This document shows, in pieces, positions 8,040-16,555 of a DNA stretch of 64,000 bases. The DNA is taken from positions 248,001-312,000 of the forward strand of contig NZ_NIOF01000004.1 in assembly GCF_002205645.1 (NCBI RefSeq). The letters run 5' to 3'. Position numbers and translations under genes: made by a program. The notes under the pieces were generated by a model, which worked only from the letters and a program-made list of their open reading frames with translations, did not search any database and was not told where the DNA came from. Every line of letters begins with the position of its first letter. Position 1 is the first letter of the stretch. Origin of the DNA: Roseateles aquatilis (GTDB lineage: Bacteria; Pseudomonadota; Gammaproteobacteria; Burkholderiales; Burkholderiaceae_C).

Positions 8040-10217
8040 ATGACCGATACCGACCACCTGACGCCGTCCGGTGACGATGACCGTCGTCCCGTCAAGACCG
8101 AATTCCGCTTCTCGCATGTCACCACCGGCCGCTACCTGCCGACGCCGGGCAAGGCGCCCGGCTGGCCCTTCGCCGAGATCGGTCACTGGAAGATGGACGC
8201 CAAGGGCACGGCCGAGGACTGGCTGCGCGAACTGATCGACTGGCGCCGCGAGCACCTGATCCGCATCGGCTACGACGACGCCAACTACCGCCGCCCCGAG
8301 CTGCAATGGGCGCAGCGCAATTTCGTGCACGCGCAGATGATGGTGGAGGACCGCTACTTCTACGACCCGGTGAAGGGCGAGTACACGGTCGACCGCTACC
8401 TGGACGACCTGGAGGCGCGCTTCGGCGGCATCGACAGCGTGCTGATCTGGTACATCTACCCCAACATCGGCGTGGACGACCGCAACCAGAGCGACCTGGC
8501 CCACGATCTGCCGGGCGGACTGGCCGGCCTGAGGGGCGCGATCGCCGACTTCCACCGCCGCGGCGTGCGCGTCTTCCTGCCGACCAAGCCCTGGGACAAC
8601 GGCACGCGCGAGCAAGGCCAGCGCGACTGGCACGCGATCGCCGACATCATCCGGGAGGTGCGCGCCGACGGCATCAACGGCGACACCTACAACGGCGTGC
8701 CGCGCGCGTTCTTCGACGCCTGCGAGGCGGTCGGCTGCCCGATCGTGCTGCAGCCCGAGTCGACGATCTCCTCGGAGGAGCAACTGATCTGGAACGTGCA
8801 GAGCTGGGGCAAGAAGGTGCCGGCCGACGTGATCCCGTCGGTGGCCAAGTTCAAGTGGCTGGAACCGCGCCACATGATCAACCTGGAAAACCGCTGGGGC
8901 CGCGACCGCACGAACGACCTGCAGTACATCTTCTTCAACGGCGTCGGCTACAACGCCTGGGAAAACATCTGGGGCATCTGGAACCAGCTGACCCCGCGCG
9001 ATGCCGAGACCCTGCGCCGCATCGCCACCCTGCAGCGCCAGTTCGCGCCGCTGATGGTGAGCATGGACTGGCGGCCCTATGCGCCGACCTTGCAGGCCGG
9101 CATCTTCGCCAGCCGCTTCCCGGGCGACGGGCAGGTCCTGTGGACCCTGGTCAACCGCCATGAATACACGGTCGCCGGCGAGCAGATGGCGCTGCCGCAT
9201 GCCCAGGGCCGGCGCTACCTCGACCTCTGGAACGGCCGCGAGCTGCACCCGCGCGTCGTCGACGGCCAGGCGCTGATCGAGCTGAGCCTGGAGCCCCGCG
9301 GCTACGGCGCCGTGCTGGCGCTCGAGGCCGGCCGATCGGTCGACGGGCTCGATGCCTACCTGGCCCTCGCGGCGGACTTCGCGCGCACGCCGCTGCAGAG
9401 CCTGTCGGCCGAATGGCGCGCGATACCGCAGCGGCAGGTCGAGATCCCGACGACCACGCGCCGGGCCGAGGCGCCCGCGGGCATGGTCACCATCCCCGCC
9501 GCGGAGTTCGAGTTCGTCGTCGGCGGCATCGAGATCGAAGGCCAGACCTGGGCCGGCGTGGACGTGCAGTACCCATGGGAAGACAGCGCGCGCCGCGGCC
9601 ACCGTCGGCGCCTGCAATTGCAGACCTTCCACATCGACCGCCACCCGGTCACCAACCTGGAGTTCAAGCGCTTCCTCGACATCAGCGGCTACGCGCCGCG
9701 CGATGCCCACAACTTCCTGCGCGACTGGGTGGACGGCGCGCCGCGCGTGGGCTGGGAGAAGAAGCCGGTGACGTGGGTCGGCATCGAGGACGCCCGCGCC
9801 TATGCCGCCTGGGCCGGCAAGCGCCTGCCTCGCGAGTGGGAATGGCAATACGCCGCGCAAGGCGGTGACGGCCGGCTCTATCCCTGGGGCGACCGCTGGG
9901 AGGCCGCCGCCGTGCCGGCCCCCGATCTGAACCGGACGATGCGCGCGCCGGCCGATGTCGACGCGCATCCGCAAGGCGCCAGCCCCTTCGGCGTCGAGGA
10001 TCTCGTCGGCAATGTCTGGCAGTGGACCGACGAATTCGAGGACGAGCACACGCGCGCGGCGATCCTGCGCGGCGGCAGCAGCTACCAGCCGCAGACCTCC
10101 CACTGGTACTTCCCGCAGGCGTATCGGCTGGACCAGCACGGCAAGTACCTGCTGATGGCGCCCAGCAAGGACCGCTCGGCCGGCATCGGCTTCCGCTGCG
10201 TCGTGGACGCCGCATGA
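8040..10217 (+). CDS. Putative TIM-barrel glycosidase fused to a sulfatase-modifying-factor-fold domain
   Basis: A 725-residue two-part protein without a signal peptide. Residues about 1-430 look like a TIM-barrel hydrolase (LIWYIYPNIGVDDRNQSDL, VFLPTKPWDNG, INGDTYNGVP, IVLQPESTIS), with acidic residues at strand ends. Residues about 470-725 are a formylglycine-generating-enzyme-like domain (IDRHPVTNLEFKRFLD, VTWVGIEDARAYAAWAGKRL, DLVGNVWQWTDEF, ILRGGSSYQ, IGFRC). The Cys pair that does formylglycine chemistry is not seen: only one Cys remains in GFRC. The second domain is therefore probably a binding or structural module. The stop overlaps the start of the GH127 gene (ATGA), so the two are translationally coupled. 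Its activity is not known. Confidence 0.7.
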   Translation: MTDTDHLTPSGDDDRRPVKTEFRFSHVTTGRYLPTPGKAPGWPFAEIGHWKMDAKGTAEDWLRELIDWRREHLIRIGYDDANYRRPELQWAQRNFVHAQMMVEDRYFYDPVKGEYTVDRYLDDLEARFGGIDSVLIWYIYPNIGVDDRNQSDLAHDLPGGLAGLRGAIADFHRRGVRVFLPTKPWDNGTREQGQRDWHAIADIIREVRADGINGDTYNGVPRAFFDACEAVGCPIVLQPESTISSEEQLIWNVQSWGKKVPADVIPSVAKFKWLEPRHMINLENRWGRDRTNDLQYIFFNGVGYNAWENIWGIWNQLTPRDAETLRRIATLQRQFAPLMVSMDWRPYAPTLQAGIFASRFPGDGQVLWTLVNRHEYTVAGEQMALPHAQGRRYLDLWNGRELHPRVVDGQALIELSLEPRGYGAVLALEAGRSVDGLDAYLALAADFARTPLQSLSAEWRAIPQRQVEIPTTTRRAEAPAGMVTIPAAEFEFVVGGIEIEGQTWAGVDVQYPWEDSARRGHRRRLQLQTFHIDRHPVTNLEFKRFLDISGYAPRDAHNFLRDWVDGAPRVGWEKKPVTWVGIEDARAYAAWAGKRLPREWEWQYAAQGGDGRLYPWGDRWEAAAVPAPDLNRTMRAPADVDAHPQGASPFGVEDLVGNVWQWTDEFEDEHTRAAILRGGSSYQPQTSHWYFPQAYRLDQHGKYLLMAPSKDRSAGIGFRCVVDAA

Positions 10218-12124
10218 CGGCCGTGCGTCCCGCTCAGCAACTCGGCGGCGCGACGCGCCTGGGCGGTCTGCTCGGCCGCGCGCTCGACGCCAACCGCCGC
10301 GGCCGGCTGAGCCACTTCATCACCGGCCCGGACAGCCCCGCGATCGCCATCTTCGACCCGGCGCGGATCGCCAGGAACTTCGAGGGCGACTGGTACGGCG
10401 AGCACGCCGGCAAGTGGCTGGTCGCCGCGTCCAAGGCCTTCGCGCGGTCGCAGGACCCGACGCTGGCGGCACATCTGCGCCAGGTCGCGGACTACCTGCT
10501 CGACGTGCAGCAGCCCGACGGCTACCTCGGCACCTACGCGGCCGAGCGCCGCTTCATGGTCAGGCAGCCGCCCAAGCCGCTCAGCTGGGACGGCGCGCCG
10601 GCCCTGCGCACCTGGGACATCTGGACCCACAGCTACCTGCTGCTGGGCCTGCTCGAAGCGCACAAGGCGCTGGGCGACCTGCGCTACCTCGGCGCCGCGC
10701 GGCGCATCGGCGATCTCTGCTGGCTCAGCCTCGTGCAGGACGGCATCGACATCACGACGCTGGGCAACCACCACGGCATGTCGGCCACGGTGCTGCTGGA
10801 TCCCGCCGTCGACCTGTACCTGACGACGCGGGAGCCGCGTTACCTGGCGCTCGCCGAATGCATCCTCGACCAGGCCGAGGCGCATCCCCAGCTGGCGCTG
10901 CTGAGCCGCGCGCTGGCGGGCGTCGACGCCTCGGAGATCGCCACCGGCAAGGCCTACCAGCTGGCGTGGAATCTCGTCGGCCTGGCCAAGCTGCACAAGG
11001 CCACCGGCCGCGAGGACTGCCGGCGCGCGGTCGAGACGCTGTGGACCAACATCCGCGACCACCACCTGAGCCTGGGCGGCGGCCCCTGGGGCGGCGTGGC
11101 GCATCGCTCGCGGGAGGTCTTCAATCCGCGCGGCGTGTTCGAGCCGCAGGCCTATGTCGAGACCTGCTCCACGCTGGCCTGGCTGCAACTGAATCGCGAG
11201 CTGCTACTGATCACCGGCGAAGCCCGCCACGCCGAGGAGATCGAGCGCAGCGCCTACAACGACCTGCTCGGCGCGATGGCGCCGAATGGCGAGGACTGGT
11301 GCTACTACTCGTTCCCGAACGGGCGGCGGGTGCACACGACCTACTGGCGCTGCTGCAAGTCCAGCGGCGCGATGGCCGTCGAGGAACTGCCGCCGCTGGC
11401 CTACGGCGTCACCGCCGACGGCGGCCTGGCCGTCAACCTCTACGGCCCGTCGACCGCCAGCCTGCAACTGCCCCGCGCGGGCACCGTGCGCGTCGAGCAG
11501 CAGACCGAGTACCCCTTCGACGGCCACGTGCGCCTGCGCCTGACGCAGGTCGACCATGGCGCCGCGCCCTTCGCGCTGCAGCTGCGCATCCCCGGCTGGG
11601 CCGGCGGCGCGACGCTGAGCGTGAATGGTGAAGCCGTTCCCGTCGAGCCAGGCGGGTATGCCGTCCTCGACCGCGTCTGGCGCGGCGGCGACGAGTTGCT
11701 GCTGACCTTGCCGATGGCGATCCGCACGCATCGCCGCACCCACCGCAACGTGCAGGAATCGCGCGCGCCCGACGGCTCGCCGGTGGAGCAGCAAGTGCTG
11801 CGCCACGACTACGTCGCGCTGAGCCGCGGCCCGCTGGTCTACGCCACGCCGCTGATCGACGGGTTCAAGACCGAGGAAACGATCAAGCTCCCCCCCGGCG
11901 ACGAGAGCGAATGGCTGGAGTTGCTGCCCACCACCAGCGGCGGCGGCAGCGACACGGACGATGGCGAAGGCGAAGGCGAAGGCGCGGCGATCCGCCTGCA
12001 TCTGGGCTATCGCGCGCCGCTGGACTTCGCCCCGTACTACCGCGCCGGTGGCCGTGTCGACGGCAGTTGGCGATTGACCTGGTTGTCCCTGGCCCCCGAC
12101 ACCCCTCCTGATCACGAGACATGA
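10214..12124 (+). CDS. GH127 family glycoside hydrolase (beta-L-arabinofuranosidase type)
   Basis: A 636-residue cytoplasmic hydrolase, an (alpha/alpha)6-barrel with a C-terminal beta region. The family's cysteine/zinc centre is present: the Glu-x-Cys of YVETCSTLAW and the Cys pair of TYWRCCKSSG, equivalent to the Glu/Cys and nucleophile Cys-Cys of the characterised Bifidobacterium enzyme HypBA1. The start is the ATG overlapping the previous stop. Family members remove beta-L-arabinofuranose, or related acid sugars, from plant glycans and hydroxyproline-rich glycoproteins. The C-terminal part has an acidic low-complexity insert (GGGSDTDDGEGEGEG) before the last 40 residues. The stop overlaps the next start by four bases. 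Confidence 0.88.
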   Translation: MTAVRPAQQLGGATRLGGLLGRALDANRRGRLSHFITGPDSPAIAIFDPARIARNFEGDWYGEHAGKWLVAASKAFARSQDPTLAAHLRQVADYLLDVQQPDGYLGTYAAERRFMVRQPPKPLSWDGAPALRTWDIWTHSYLLLGLLEAHKALGDLRYLGAARRIGDLCWLSLVQDGIDITTLGNHHGMSATVLLDPAVDLYLTTREPRYLALAECILDQAEAHPQLALLSRALAGVDASEIATGKAYQLAWNLVGLAKLHKATGREDCRRAVETLWTNIRDHHLSLGGGPWGGVAHRSREVFNPRGVFEPQAYVETCSTLAWLQLNRELLLITGEARHAEEIERSAYNDLLGAMAPNGEDWCYYSFPNGRRVHTTYWRCCKSSGAMAVEELPPLAYGVTADGGLAVNLYGPSTASLQLPRAGTVRVEQQTEYPFDGHVRLRLTQVDHGAAPFALQLRIPGWAGGATLSVNGEAVPVEPGGYAVLDRVWRGGDELLLTLPMAIRTHRRTHRNVQESRAPDGSPVEQQVLRHDYVALSRGPLVYATPLIDGFKTEETIKLPPGDESEWLELLPTTSGGGSDTDDGEGEGEGAAIRLHLGYRAPLDFAPYYRAGGRVDGSWRLTWLSLAPDTPPDHET

Positions 12125-13314
12125 CGAGCAAAGCGACATCCCAGCCCGGGCCCCTGAGCGGCATCCGGGTGCTCGACCTGAGCGCCTACATCGCCGGCCC
12201 CTACGGCTGCGCGATCCTGGCCGACCAGGGCGCCGAGGTCATCAAGATCGAGCCGCCCGACGGCGACAACCTGCGCAGCTATCCCTCCACGCTGGAGCGC
12301 GAGAGCCGGGCCTTCCTCGGCGTCAACCGCAGCAAGCGCGGGCTGGTGCTCGACCTGAAGAAGCCCGAGGGCCTGGCGCTGCTGATGCGCCTGGTGCGCG
12401 AGGCCGACGTGCTGGTGCATAACTTTCGCCCCAGCGTGCCCAAGCGGCTGGGCATCGCCCATGAACAGCTCAATGTGATCAACCCGCGGCTGATCTACTG
12501 CGCGGTGACCGGCTACGGCGAGACCGGGCCGATGAAGGACAAGGCCGGCTACGACCAGGTGCTGCAGACGATGACCGGCATGTGCGCCATGCAGGGCAAG
12601 CCGGGCGGTCCGCCGGAGATCCTCTACGGCTCGGTGGTCGACTACTACGCGGCCGCGTTGCTGGCGGGCGGCGTGTCCTCCGCGCTGTTCGAGCGCGAGC
12701 GCAGCGGCCTGGGCCAGTACGTCGGCGTGTCGCTGCTGCGCAGCGCGCTGACCATGCAGTCGGCGCGGCTGGTCTGGGCCGAGGGCGAGCCGCTGGACGT
12801 CGGCCGCGACATGCGTTCGGGCGGTGTGACGGGCATCCATCCGACGCGGGACGGCCACCTCTACATCTCCGCCAACACCGCGCGCTTCTGGAAGGCGCTG
12901 TGCGAGAAGATCGGCCGGCCCGAGCTGGCCGAGGACACGCGCTACGACAGCGTGCGCAAGCGAGCCCAGGCCGCGGCGGAGTTGATCCCGCAGCTGCACG
13001 CGGCGCTGCGCCAGCGCGGCGCGCTGGAGTGGGAAGCGCTGTTCGGCGACGACGTGCCCTGCGCGGCCGCGCGCCGCATCGAAGAGATGTTCGACCACCC
13101 GCAAGTGGTGGCGGAAGAGATGGTCAGCCGGGTCGAGCATCCGGTGCTGGGCCACTATCGCGGGCTGACGCGCTCGATCAAGTTCGGCCGCACGCCGGGC
13201 CCCGAGCCCTTCGCCGCGCCCACGCCCGGACAGCATTCGGCCGAACTGCTGGCGGACCTGGGCTACGAGGAAGAGGAAACGCGGCGGCTGGTGGAGAGCG
13301 GCGCGGTGCGCTGA
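12121..13314 (+). CDS. Class III (CaiB/BaiF) CoA-transferase
   Basis: A 397-residue enzyme that moves CoA between carboxylic acids. The N-terminus LSGIRVLDLSAYIAGPYGC, the EVIKIEPPDGD strand and NRSKRGLVLDLKKPEG are family signatures, and the catalytic aspartate is Asp145 in GYDQVLQTMTG. Length is typical. It overlaps the GH127 stop by four bases, so it belongs to the same transcription unit. Together with the CitE-like lyase at the window start it suggests activation and cleavage of a carboxylic acid derived from the imported substrate; that link is an inference. Specificity (formyl-, succinyl-, or other) cannot be read from sequence. Confidence 0.9.
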   Translation: MTSKATSQPGPLSGIRVLDLSAYIAGPYGCAILADQGAEVIKIEPPDGDNLRSYPSTLERESRAFLGVNRSKRGLVLDLKKPEGLALLMRLVREADVLVHNFRPSVPKRLGIAHEQLNVINPRLIYCAVTGYGETGPMKDKAGYDQVLQTMTGMCAMQGKPGGPPEILYGSVVDYYAAALLAGGVSSALFERERSGLGQYVGVSLLRSALTMQSARLVWAEGEPLDVGRDMRSGGVTGIHPTRDGHLYISANTARFWKALCEKIGRPELAEDTRYDSVRKRAQAAAELIPQLHAALRQRGALEWEALFGDDVPCAAARRIEEMFDHPQVVAEEMVSRVEHPVLGHYRGLTRSIKFGRTPGPEPFAAPTPGQHSAELLADLGYEEEETRRLVESGAVR

Positions 13315-13394
13315 GGGGTTTGGGCGCGGGAAGCGCCGCACCCATTGCACGATCCCATGGGAAACGGCTTAATCGCGCGGCAACCCGGATCGCC

Positions 13395-14504
13395 ATGGAT
13401 CAAGCTCTTTCTCGCCGCGACGCGTTGCGGCGCCTCGGCCTTCTCGGCGGACTGGCCGCCGCCGCGTCGTCGGCGCTCGCCGCGCCCACCGAGGGCGGCC
13501 CCACCGGCTGGCGCATGCCTGACGAGGCCGACCGGCACGCGGCCACCTGGATGTCCTTCGGCCCGTCGGCGGACGTCTGGGGCCGCGAGCTGCTGCGGCC
13601 CGCCCGCGAGCATCTGGCCGGCATCGCGCGGGCGATCGCGGCCTTCGAGCCCGTGCGTTTGCTCGCGCGTGACCAGGATGCGGCGCTGGCGCGGCGCCTG
13701 TGCGGGCCGCGGGTCGAGGTGCTGGTACAGCCCGTCGACGACCTCTGGATGCGCGACACCGGCCCGGTGTTCGTGCGTGATCGCCGTGGTCGCATGGCGG
13801 GGGTCGATTTCAACTTCAACGGCTGGGGCGGCAAGCAGGCCCACGAGCACGATGCCGAGGTGGCGGCTCACGTCATGGAGGCCGTCGACTTGCCCCGGAT
13901 CGAGACGTCGCTCGTTCTGGAAGGCGGCGGCATCGAGGTCGACGGACAGGGCACCGCGATCATCACCGAGAGCTGCGTGCTCAACGCGAATCGCAACCCC
14001 GGTCTCGGCAAGGCCGCTTGCGAGGCCGAACTGCGCCGGCTGCTGGGCATTGAAAAGGTGATCTGGCTGCCCGGCATCGCGGGCAAGGACATCACCGACG
14101 GCCATACCGACTTCTATGCGCGCTTCACGCAGCCGGGCGTGGTGGTCGCCGGACTGGACGACGATCCCCAGTCCTACGACCATGCGGTGACGCGCCGCCA
14201 TCTGGAGATCCTGCGCCGCGCGACCGATGCCCGCGGACGGCGTCTGAAGCTGGTGGTGCTGCCCGGCCCAGGCCGCATCCGGCCGACGCTCGAAACACCC
14301 GAGTTCGCAGCCGGCTACATCAACTTCTATGTCTGCAACGGCGCGGTCGTCGCGCCGCAGTTCGGCGATGACCGGGCCGACGCGAATGCGCGTTCGATCC
14401 TGCGCGAGCAGTTCCCCGGCCGGGAGATCGTGCAGCTCGACATCGACGCCATCGCCGCGGGCGGCGGCGGTATTCATTGCACGACGCAGCAGCAACCCGC
14501 TTGA
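13395..14504 (+). CDS. Exported agmatine deiminase / peptidyl-arginine deiminase family protein
   Basis: A 369-residue guanidine-modifying enzyme. The N-terminus (SRRDALRRLGLLGGLAAAAS, then ALA) looks like a Tat signal peptide. All key motifs are present: MPDEADRHAATWMSFG, WMRDTGPVFV, FNFNGWGGK, LEGGGIEVDGQGT, DGHTDFYARF and the catalytic cysteine Cys362 in GGGGIHCTTQ. The family hydrolyses agmatine to N-carbamoylputrescine and ammonia. Most agmatine deiminases are cytoplasmic, so the export signal is notable and suggests periplasmic scavenging of guanidino compounds. The ATG at 13395 was chosen because it gives the signal peptide. It lies 80 bases after the CoA-transferase and may have its own promoter. 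Confidence 0.88.
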   Translation: MDQALSRRDALRRLGLLGGLAAAASSALAAPTEGGPTGWRMPDEADRHAATWMSFGPSADVWGRELLRPAREHLAGIARAIAAFEPVRLLARDQDAALARRLCGPRVEVLVQPVDDLWMRDTGPVFVRDRRGRMAGVDFNFNGWGGKQAHEHDAEVAAHVMEAVDLPRIETSLVLEGGGIEVDGQGTAIITESCVLNANRNPGLGKAACEAELRRLLGIEKVIWLPGIAGKDITDGHTDFYARFTQPGVVVAGLDDDPQSYDHAVTRRHLEILRRATDARGRRLKLVVLPGPGRIRPTLETPEFAAGYINFYVCNGAVVAPQFGDDRADANARSILREQFPGREIVQLDIDAIAAGGGGIHCTTQQQPA

Positions 14505-14752
14505 TGTTTGTGGGCGCCTTGAACCGTGGCCTGGCCCGTGCCAGGGCCTCGATCGCAGTCCTGGCGCCGCGCGATCCCCGCCGGCTCGGGGCTCGGGGCT
14601 CGGGGCTCGGGGCTCGGGGCTCGGGGCTTGACGATAGGCCCTCACGATCACTCGCTTGGCGCGAAATGAAAACTGCCACCGGCAACGCGATGTCGTCGGT
14701 GGCAGTCATTGATGACAGCGCCAACCACGGGTGGGTTGGCGTTGCCTGGCAT
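14505..14752. other. Non-coding spacer with hairpin between the deiminase gene and the ssrA-integrated element
   Basis: I see no convincing gene here. The stretch holds the GGGGCTC tandem array (14584-14629) and, next to the element boundary, a perfect 8-bp stem (CGCCAACC at 14719-14726 pairing with GGTTGGCG at 14734-14741, 7-base loop). Read on the minus strand this hairpin lies just behind the displaced tmRNA 3' end at 14753, so it may be part of the original downstream structure of ssrA before insertion; it has no U-tract, so terminator function is unproven. Confidence 0.5.
14584..14629 (+). repeat. Tandem 7-bp repeat (GCTCGGG) with G-quadruplex potential
   Basis: Six perfect head-to-tail copies of a 7-base unit run from 14584 to 14625, followed by a partial copy. 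The + strand therefore has successive G4 tracts separated by CTC, the canonical spacing for a four-stranded G-quadruplex with three-base loops. It lies in the spacer 80 bases downstream of the agmatine deiminase stop codon and is not part of a credible reading frame. Copy number is expected to vary by slippage. Confidence 0.9.
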
Positions 14753-14766
14753 TGGTGGAGCCGGCG
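14753..14766 (-). repeat. Distal attachment site (displaced tmRNA 3' end)
   Basis: TGGTGGAGCCGGCG is identical to the last 14 bases of the tmRNA gene (including its CCA end) at 24577-24590. On the left the sequence departs immediately (T versus A), on the right after the G (TCAC versus GGAA). It marks the far end of the inserted element and presumably is the original chromosomal 3' fragment of ssrA. Confidence 0.85.
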
Positions 14767-14953
14767 TCACCTAAAAACAACGCGGAAAGCCGCATGAATC
14801 CTAGCGATCACAGTTGTCCATTGGGCAAGTTGTGCAGTCACCTGTGCGGTCGAATCAGTCCCTTCGCGCCATTGCGATTCGCGCCAGCTGGTTCGTCCAT
14901 CTGGCCGCACGGGGCTGCACGCGGACCTGCCAAGTGCGACGGCCGCCTCGATC

Positions 14954-15403
14954 TCAGCCCAGACCTCGCCGGCAGGCAACACAGACGTCGACGCCGCCGC
15001 GCCCGCGCCGCGTCAGCGCGCTGTGATGGCTCCAGAACGCCCTCAACCCTGCGAGATGCCTCACCTGACTCAGTTGCGGGGGGATCCGCTGCATGCGGAG
15101 TTGCGCTTGGGAAGGTAGCCGCTGCGGAACGTACAGAATGGTCAGGACTTGCCGCTCCAGCTCGCCAACAGCCTTCATGGCCTCTTGAACTTGCATGGCG
15201 TCGTCGCCGGTCAGCGACTCAAGGGGGAGTCGACGAGCCTCAAGTGCCTCACCTCCCGGAGCGCGGTATCGCCCCTCGGCGCTGCCACAGCGCGCAGCGC
15301 GCCAGCGATCCATTGCCCACCGACCATAGCGGTGAAGGAGCTGGTCGGCCTGTTGAAGGTCCGAGGGGATTTCCGCGTAGATCTGCAGACGCTCTTTGCT
15401 CAA
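14954..15403 (-). CDS. Phage antiterminator-like / late regulator protein
   Basis: A 149-residue protein if the TTG at 15403 is used; that start has GGAGAG about six bases upstream and gives MSKERLQIYAEIP. The frame stays open back to GTG codons at 15448 and 15586. The middle (LLHRYGRWAMDRWRAARCGS, then AEGRYRAPGG) resembles the conserved YGRW ... CGSAEGRYR pattern of phage proteins annotated as Q-like antiterminators, and the C-terminal part (AVGELERQVLTILYVPQRLP ... IPPQLSQVRHLAGLRAFW) looks like a sigma-type helix-turn-helix. It is the last gene before the distal att site. A role in turning on late genes of the element or its helper is an inference. Confidence 0.6.
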   Translation of the reverse strand: MSKERLQIYAEIPSDLQQADQLLHRYGRWAMDRWRAARCGSAEGRYRAPGGEALEARRLPLESLTGDDAMQVQEAMKAVGELERQVLTILYVPQRLPSQAQLRMQRIPPQLSQVRHLAGLRAFWSHHSALTRRGRGGVDVCVACRRGLG

Positions 15404-15747
15404 ACCGCTCTCCGGTCTAGCCGTTGGTGGGGACTCTTCGTCAAACACTGTAGCCGCCGAACGCGACACATGGAACGCACGCGCGTCGACCGGCGCGCGT
15501 TCATGGGGAGTTGGTCGATCGACTGAAGCGCGAGTGCCCTGCCACGGCCAATGGGGCGCTCCGTCGTTTCGACGTCGGCCCGACACCGCCCGCTCGGCCG
15601 CGCTGCATCGGAGGCTGAGATCGAGCGCCTGGGCGTCAACGCGCGATCCGCGCGGGAAATCTCTGAAGCGCGGCTCCGGGCCAACCCTCTGCCGCTCGGC
15701 AGCCGCGGGCGATAGGCTGCGAGCCCATCAACCAGAGGGAGAGCGAG

Positions 15748-15951
15748 ATGCACGGAAAGTGCCCGAAGTGCGAGACGTTGATCACGAACCTGCGCATGGA
15801 CACGCTGCAGGCCGGGGTCGGCATGTTTCCGAAGAAGACCTGGAATGCCGTGACCTACTGCTGCCCTAGCTGCAGCACCGTTCTCGGAGCCGGGATCGAC
15901 CCTGTGGCCCTGAAGACCGACGAGGTGCTGAAGGGGCTGGGTAGGGGCTGA
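15748..15951 (+). CDS. Small zinc-ribbon-like protein of unknown function
   Basis: A 67-residue protein with two CxxC knuckles (CPKCETL near the N-terminus and CCPSCSTVLG in the middle), suggesting one structural zinc. A good ribosome-binding site (GAGGGAG) lies before the ATG. It is the only credible plus-strand gene in the element and faces the broken minus-strand gene next to it, so it could be a late-acquired cargo (moron) gene. The function is unknown; Zn-ribbon proteins of this size often bind nucleic acid or other proteins. Confidence 0.65.
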   Translation: MHGKCPKCETLITNLRMDTLQAGVGMFPKKTWNAVTYCCPSCSTVLGAGIDPVALKTDEVLKGLGRG

Positions 15952-16238
15952 CGGCCATGCCGGCGCGCTCGGTGCGCCAGCCGCGCTGGCCGCCTCGGCG
16001 ATCGGCCAGGATCTCCGTCACCCCGTACTCCTCAAGGAGCTTGCGCGCCAGCTCGCGCAGGTTGTTGATCGTCAGCGGCAGGCTGTCGCGGCTGAGGAAC
16101 GCGTGCACGAAGGCCCGGCCGGTCACCCAGCAGGTTCACCGTCGCGACGGCGCTGTAGGGCGCGCGGCGCTCGTAGTCGCCGACCTGCACCAGGCGGCGC
16201 AGCGTCAGCTCGGTGGGTTCGGCGTGCCAGATGGACAT
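15866..16238 (-). pseudogene. Frameshifted small phage-type gene
   Basis: The gene starts well: AGGAGGTGGGCC directly before the ATG at 16238, encoding MSIWHAEPTELTLRRLVQVG ... SAVATVNLLGD. Near 16120-16130 the coherent protein sense moves to another frame (AFVHAFLSRDSLPLTINNLR, then ELARKLLEEYGVTEILADRRG), consistent with one extra C/G in the run GGCCCGGCCGG. Joined, the two parts make an unbroken amphipathic protein of about 90-120 residues whose end overlaps the opposite-strand zinc-ribbon gene. I do not recognise the family. Either a real inactivating indel or a sequencing error in a GC run would explain it. Confidence 0.6.
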
Positions 16239-16249
16239 GGCCCACCTCC

Positions 16250-16555
16250 TCAGGGTTGCGGCGCGCCGGCGGCGGGCCAGGCCTTGACCAGCGCCGCGTG
16301 GCGCGCGCGGCAGACCGCGGCAGCGCCCTCGCGCTGCCGGACGATCTCCAGCAGCTCGGCCAGCAGCGCCTCGCCCGGCGGGTAGTCGGGCCCGGCGCCG
16401 CACGGCGCGGCCAGGTCAGCGGGCCGCGGCGGGATCTGGCGCGCGACCGGCCCCGGCGTCGCGCAGCCGATCAACCAGCACGGCGGGCACAGCAACGCTG
16501 CCCAGCGGGACAGCCGACGCGCCGTCGGCGCAGGCGACAGGGGTCTGGAGCGCAT
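16250..16555 (-). CDS. Outer-membrane spanin-like lipoprotein (LysC/Rz1 type)
   Basis: A 101-residue protein with a positively charged start (MRSRPLSPAPTARRLSRW), a hydrophobic segment and a lipobox ending in LIGC, then a Pro-rich mature N-terminus (ATPGPVARQIPPRP) and a helical tail (LLAELLEIVRQREGAAAVCR). This is the plan of LysC-like Rz1 lipoproteins, which link to an inner-membrane partner to disrupt the outer membrane at the end of phage lysis. As in phage Rz/Rz1 pairs it overlaps another reading frame (16416-16796). It keeps a full frame, whereas its presumed partner seems damaged. Confidence 0.6.
   Translation of the reverse strand: MRSRPLSPAPTARRLSRWAALLCPPCWLIGCATPGPVARQIPPRPADLAAPCGAGPDYPPGEALLAELLEIVRQREGAAAVCRARHAALVKAWPAAGAPQP

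Noticed and set aside
14584-14629. Possible CRISPR-like repeat
   Set aside because: The 7-base units are directly adjacent without spacers, so it is a simple tandem repeat. No CRISPR array or cas gene was seen in the window.
14731-15420. Plus-strand frame across the left end of the element
   Set aside because: It overlaps the antiterminator-like minus-strand gene, which has conserved phage-type text; the plus frame is compositionally a shadow and crosses the att site.
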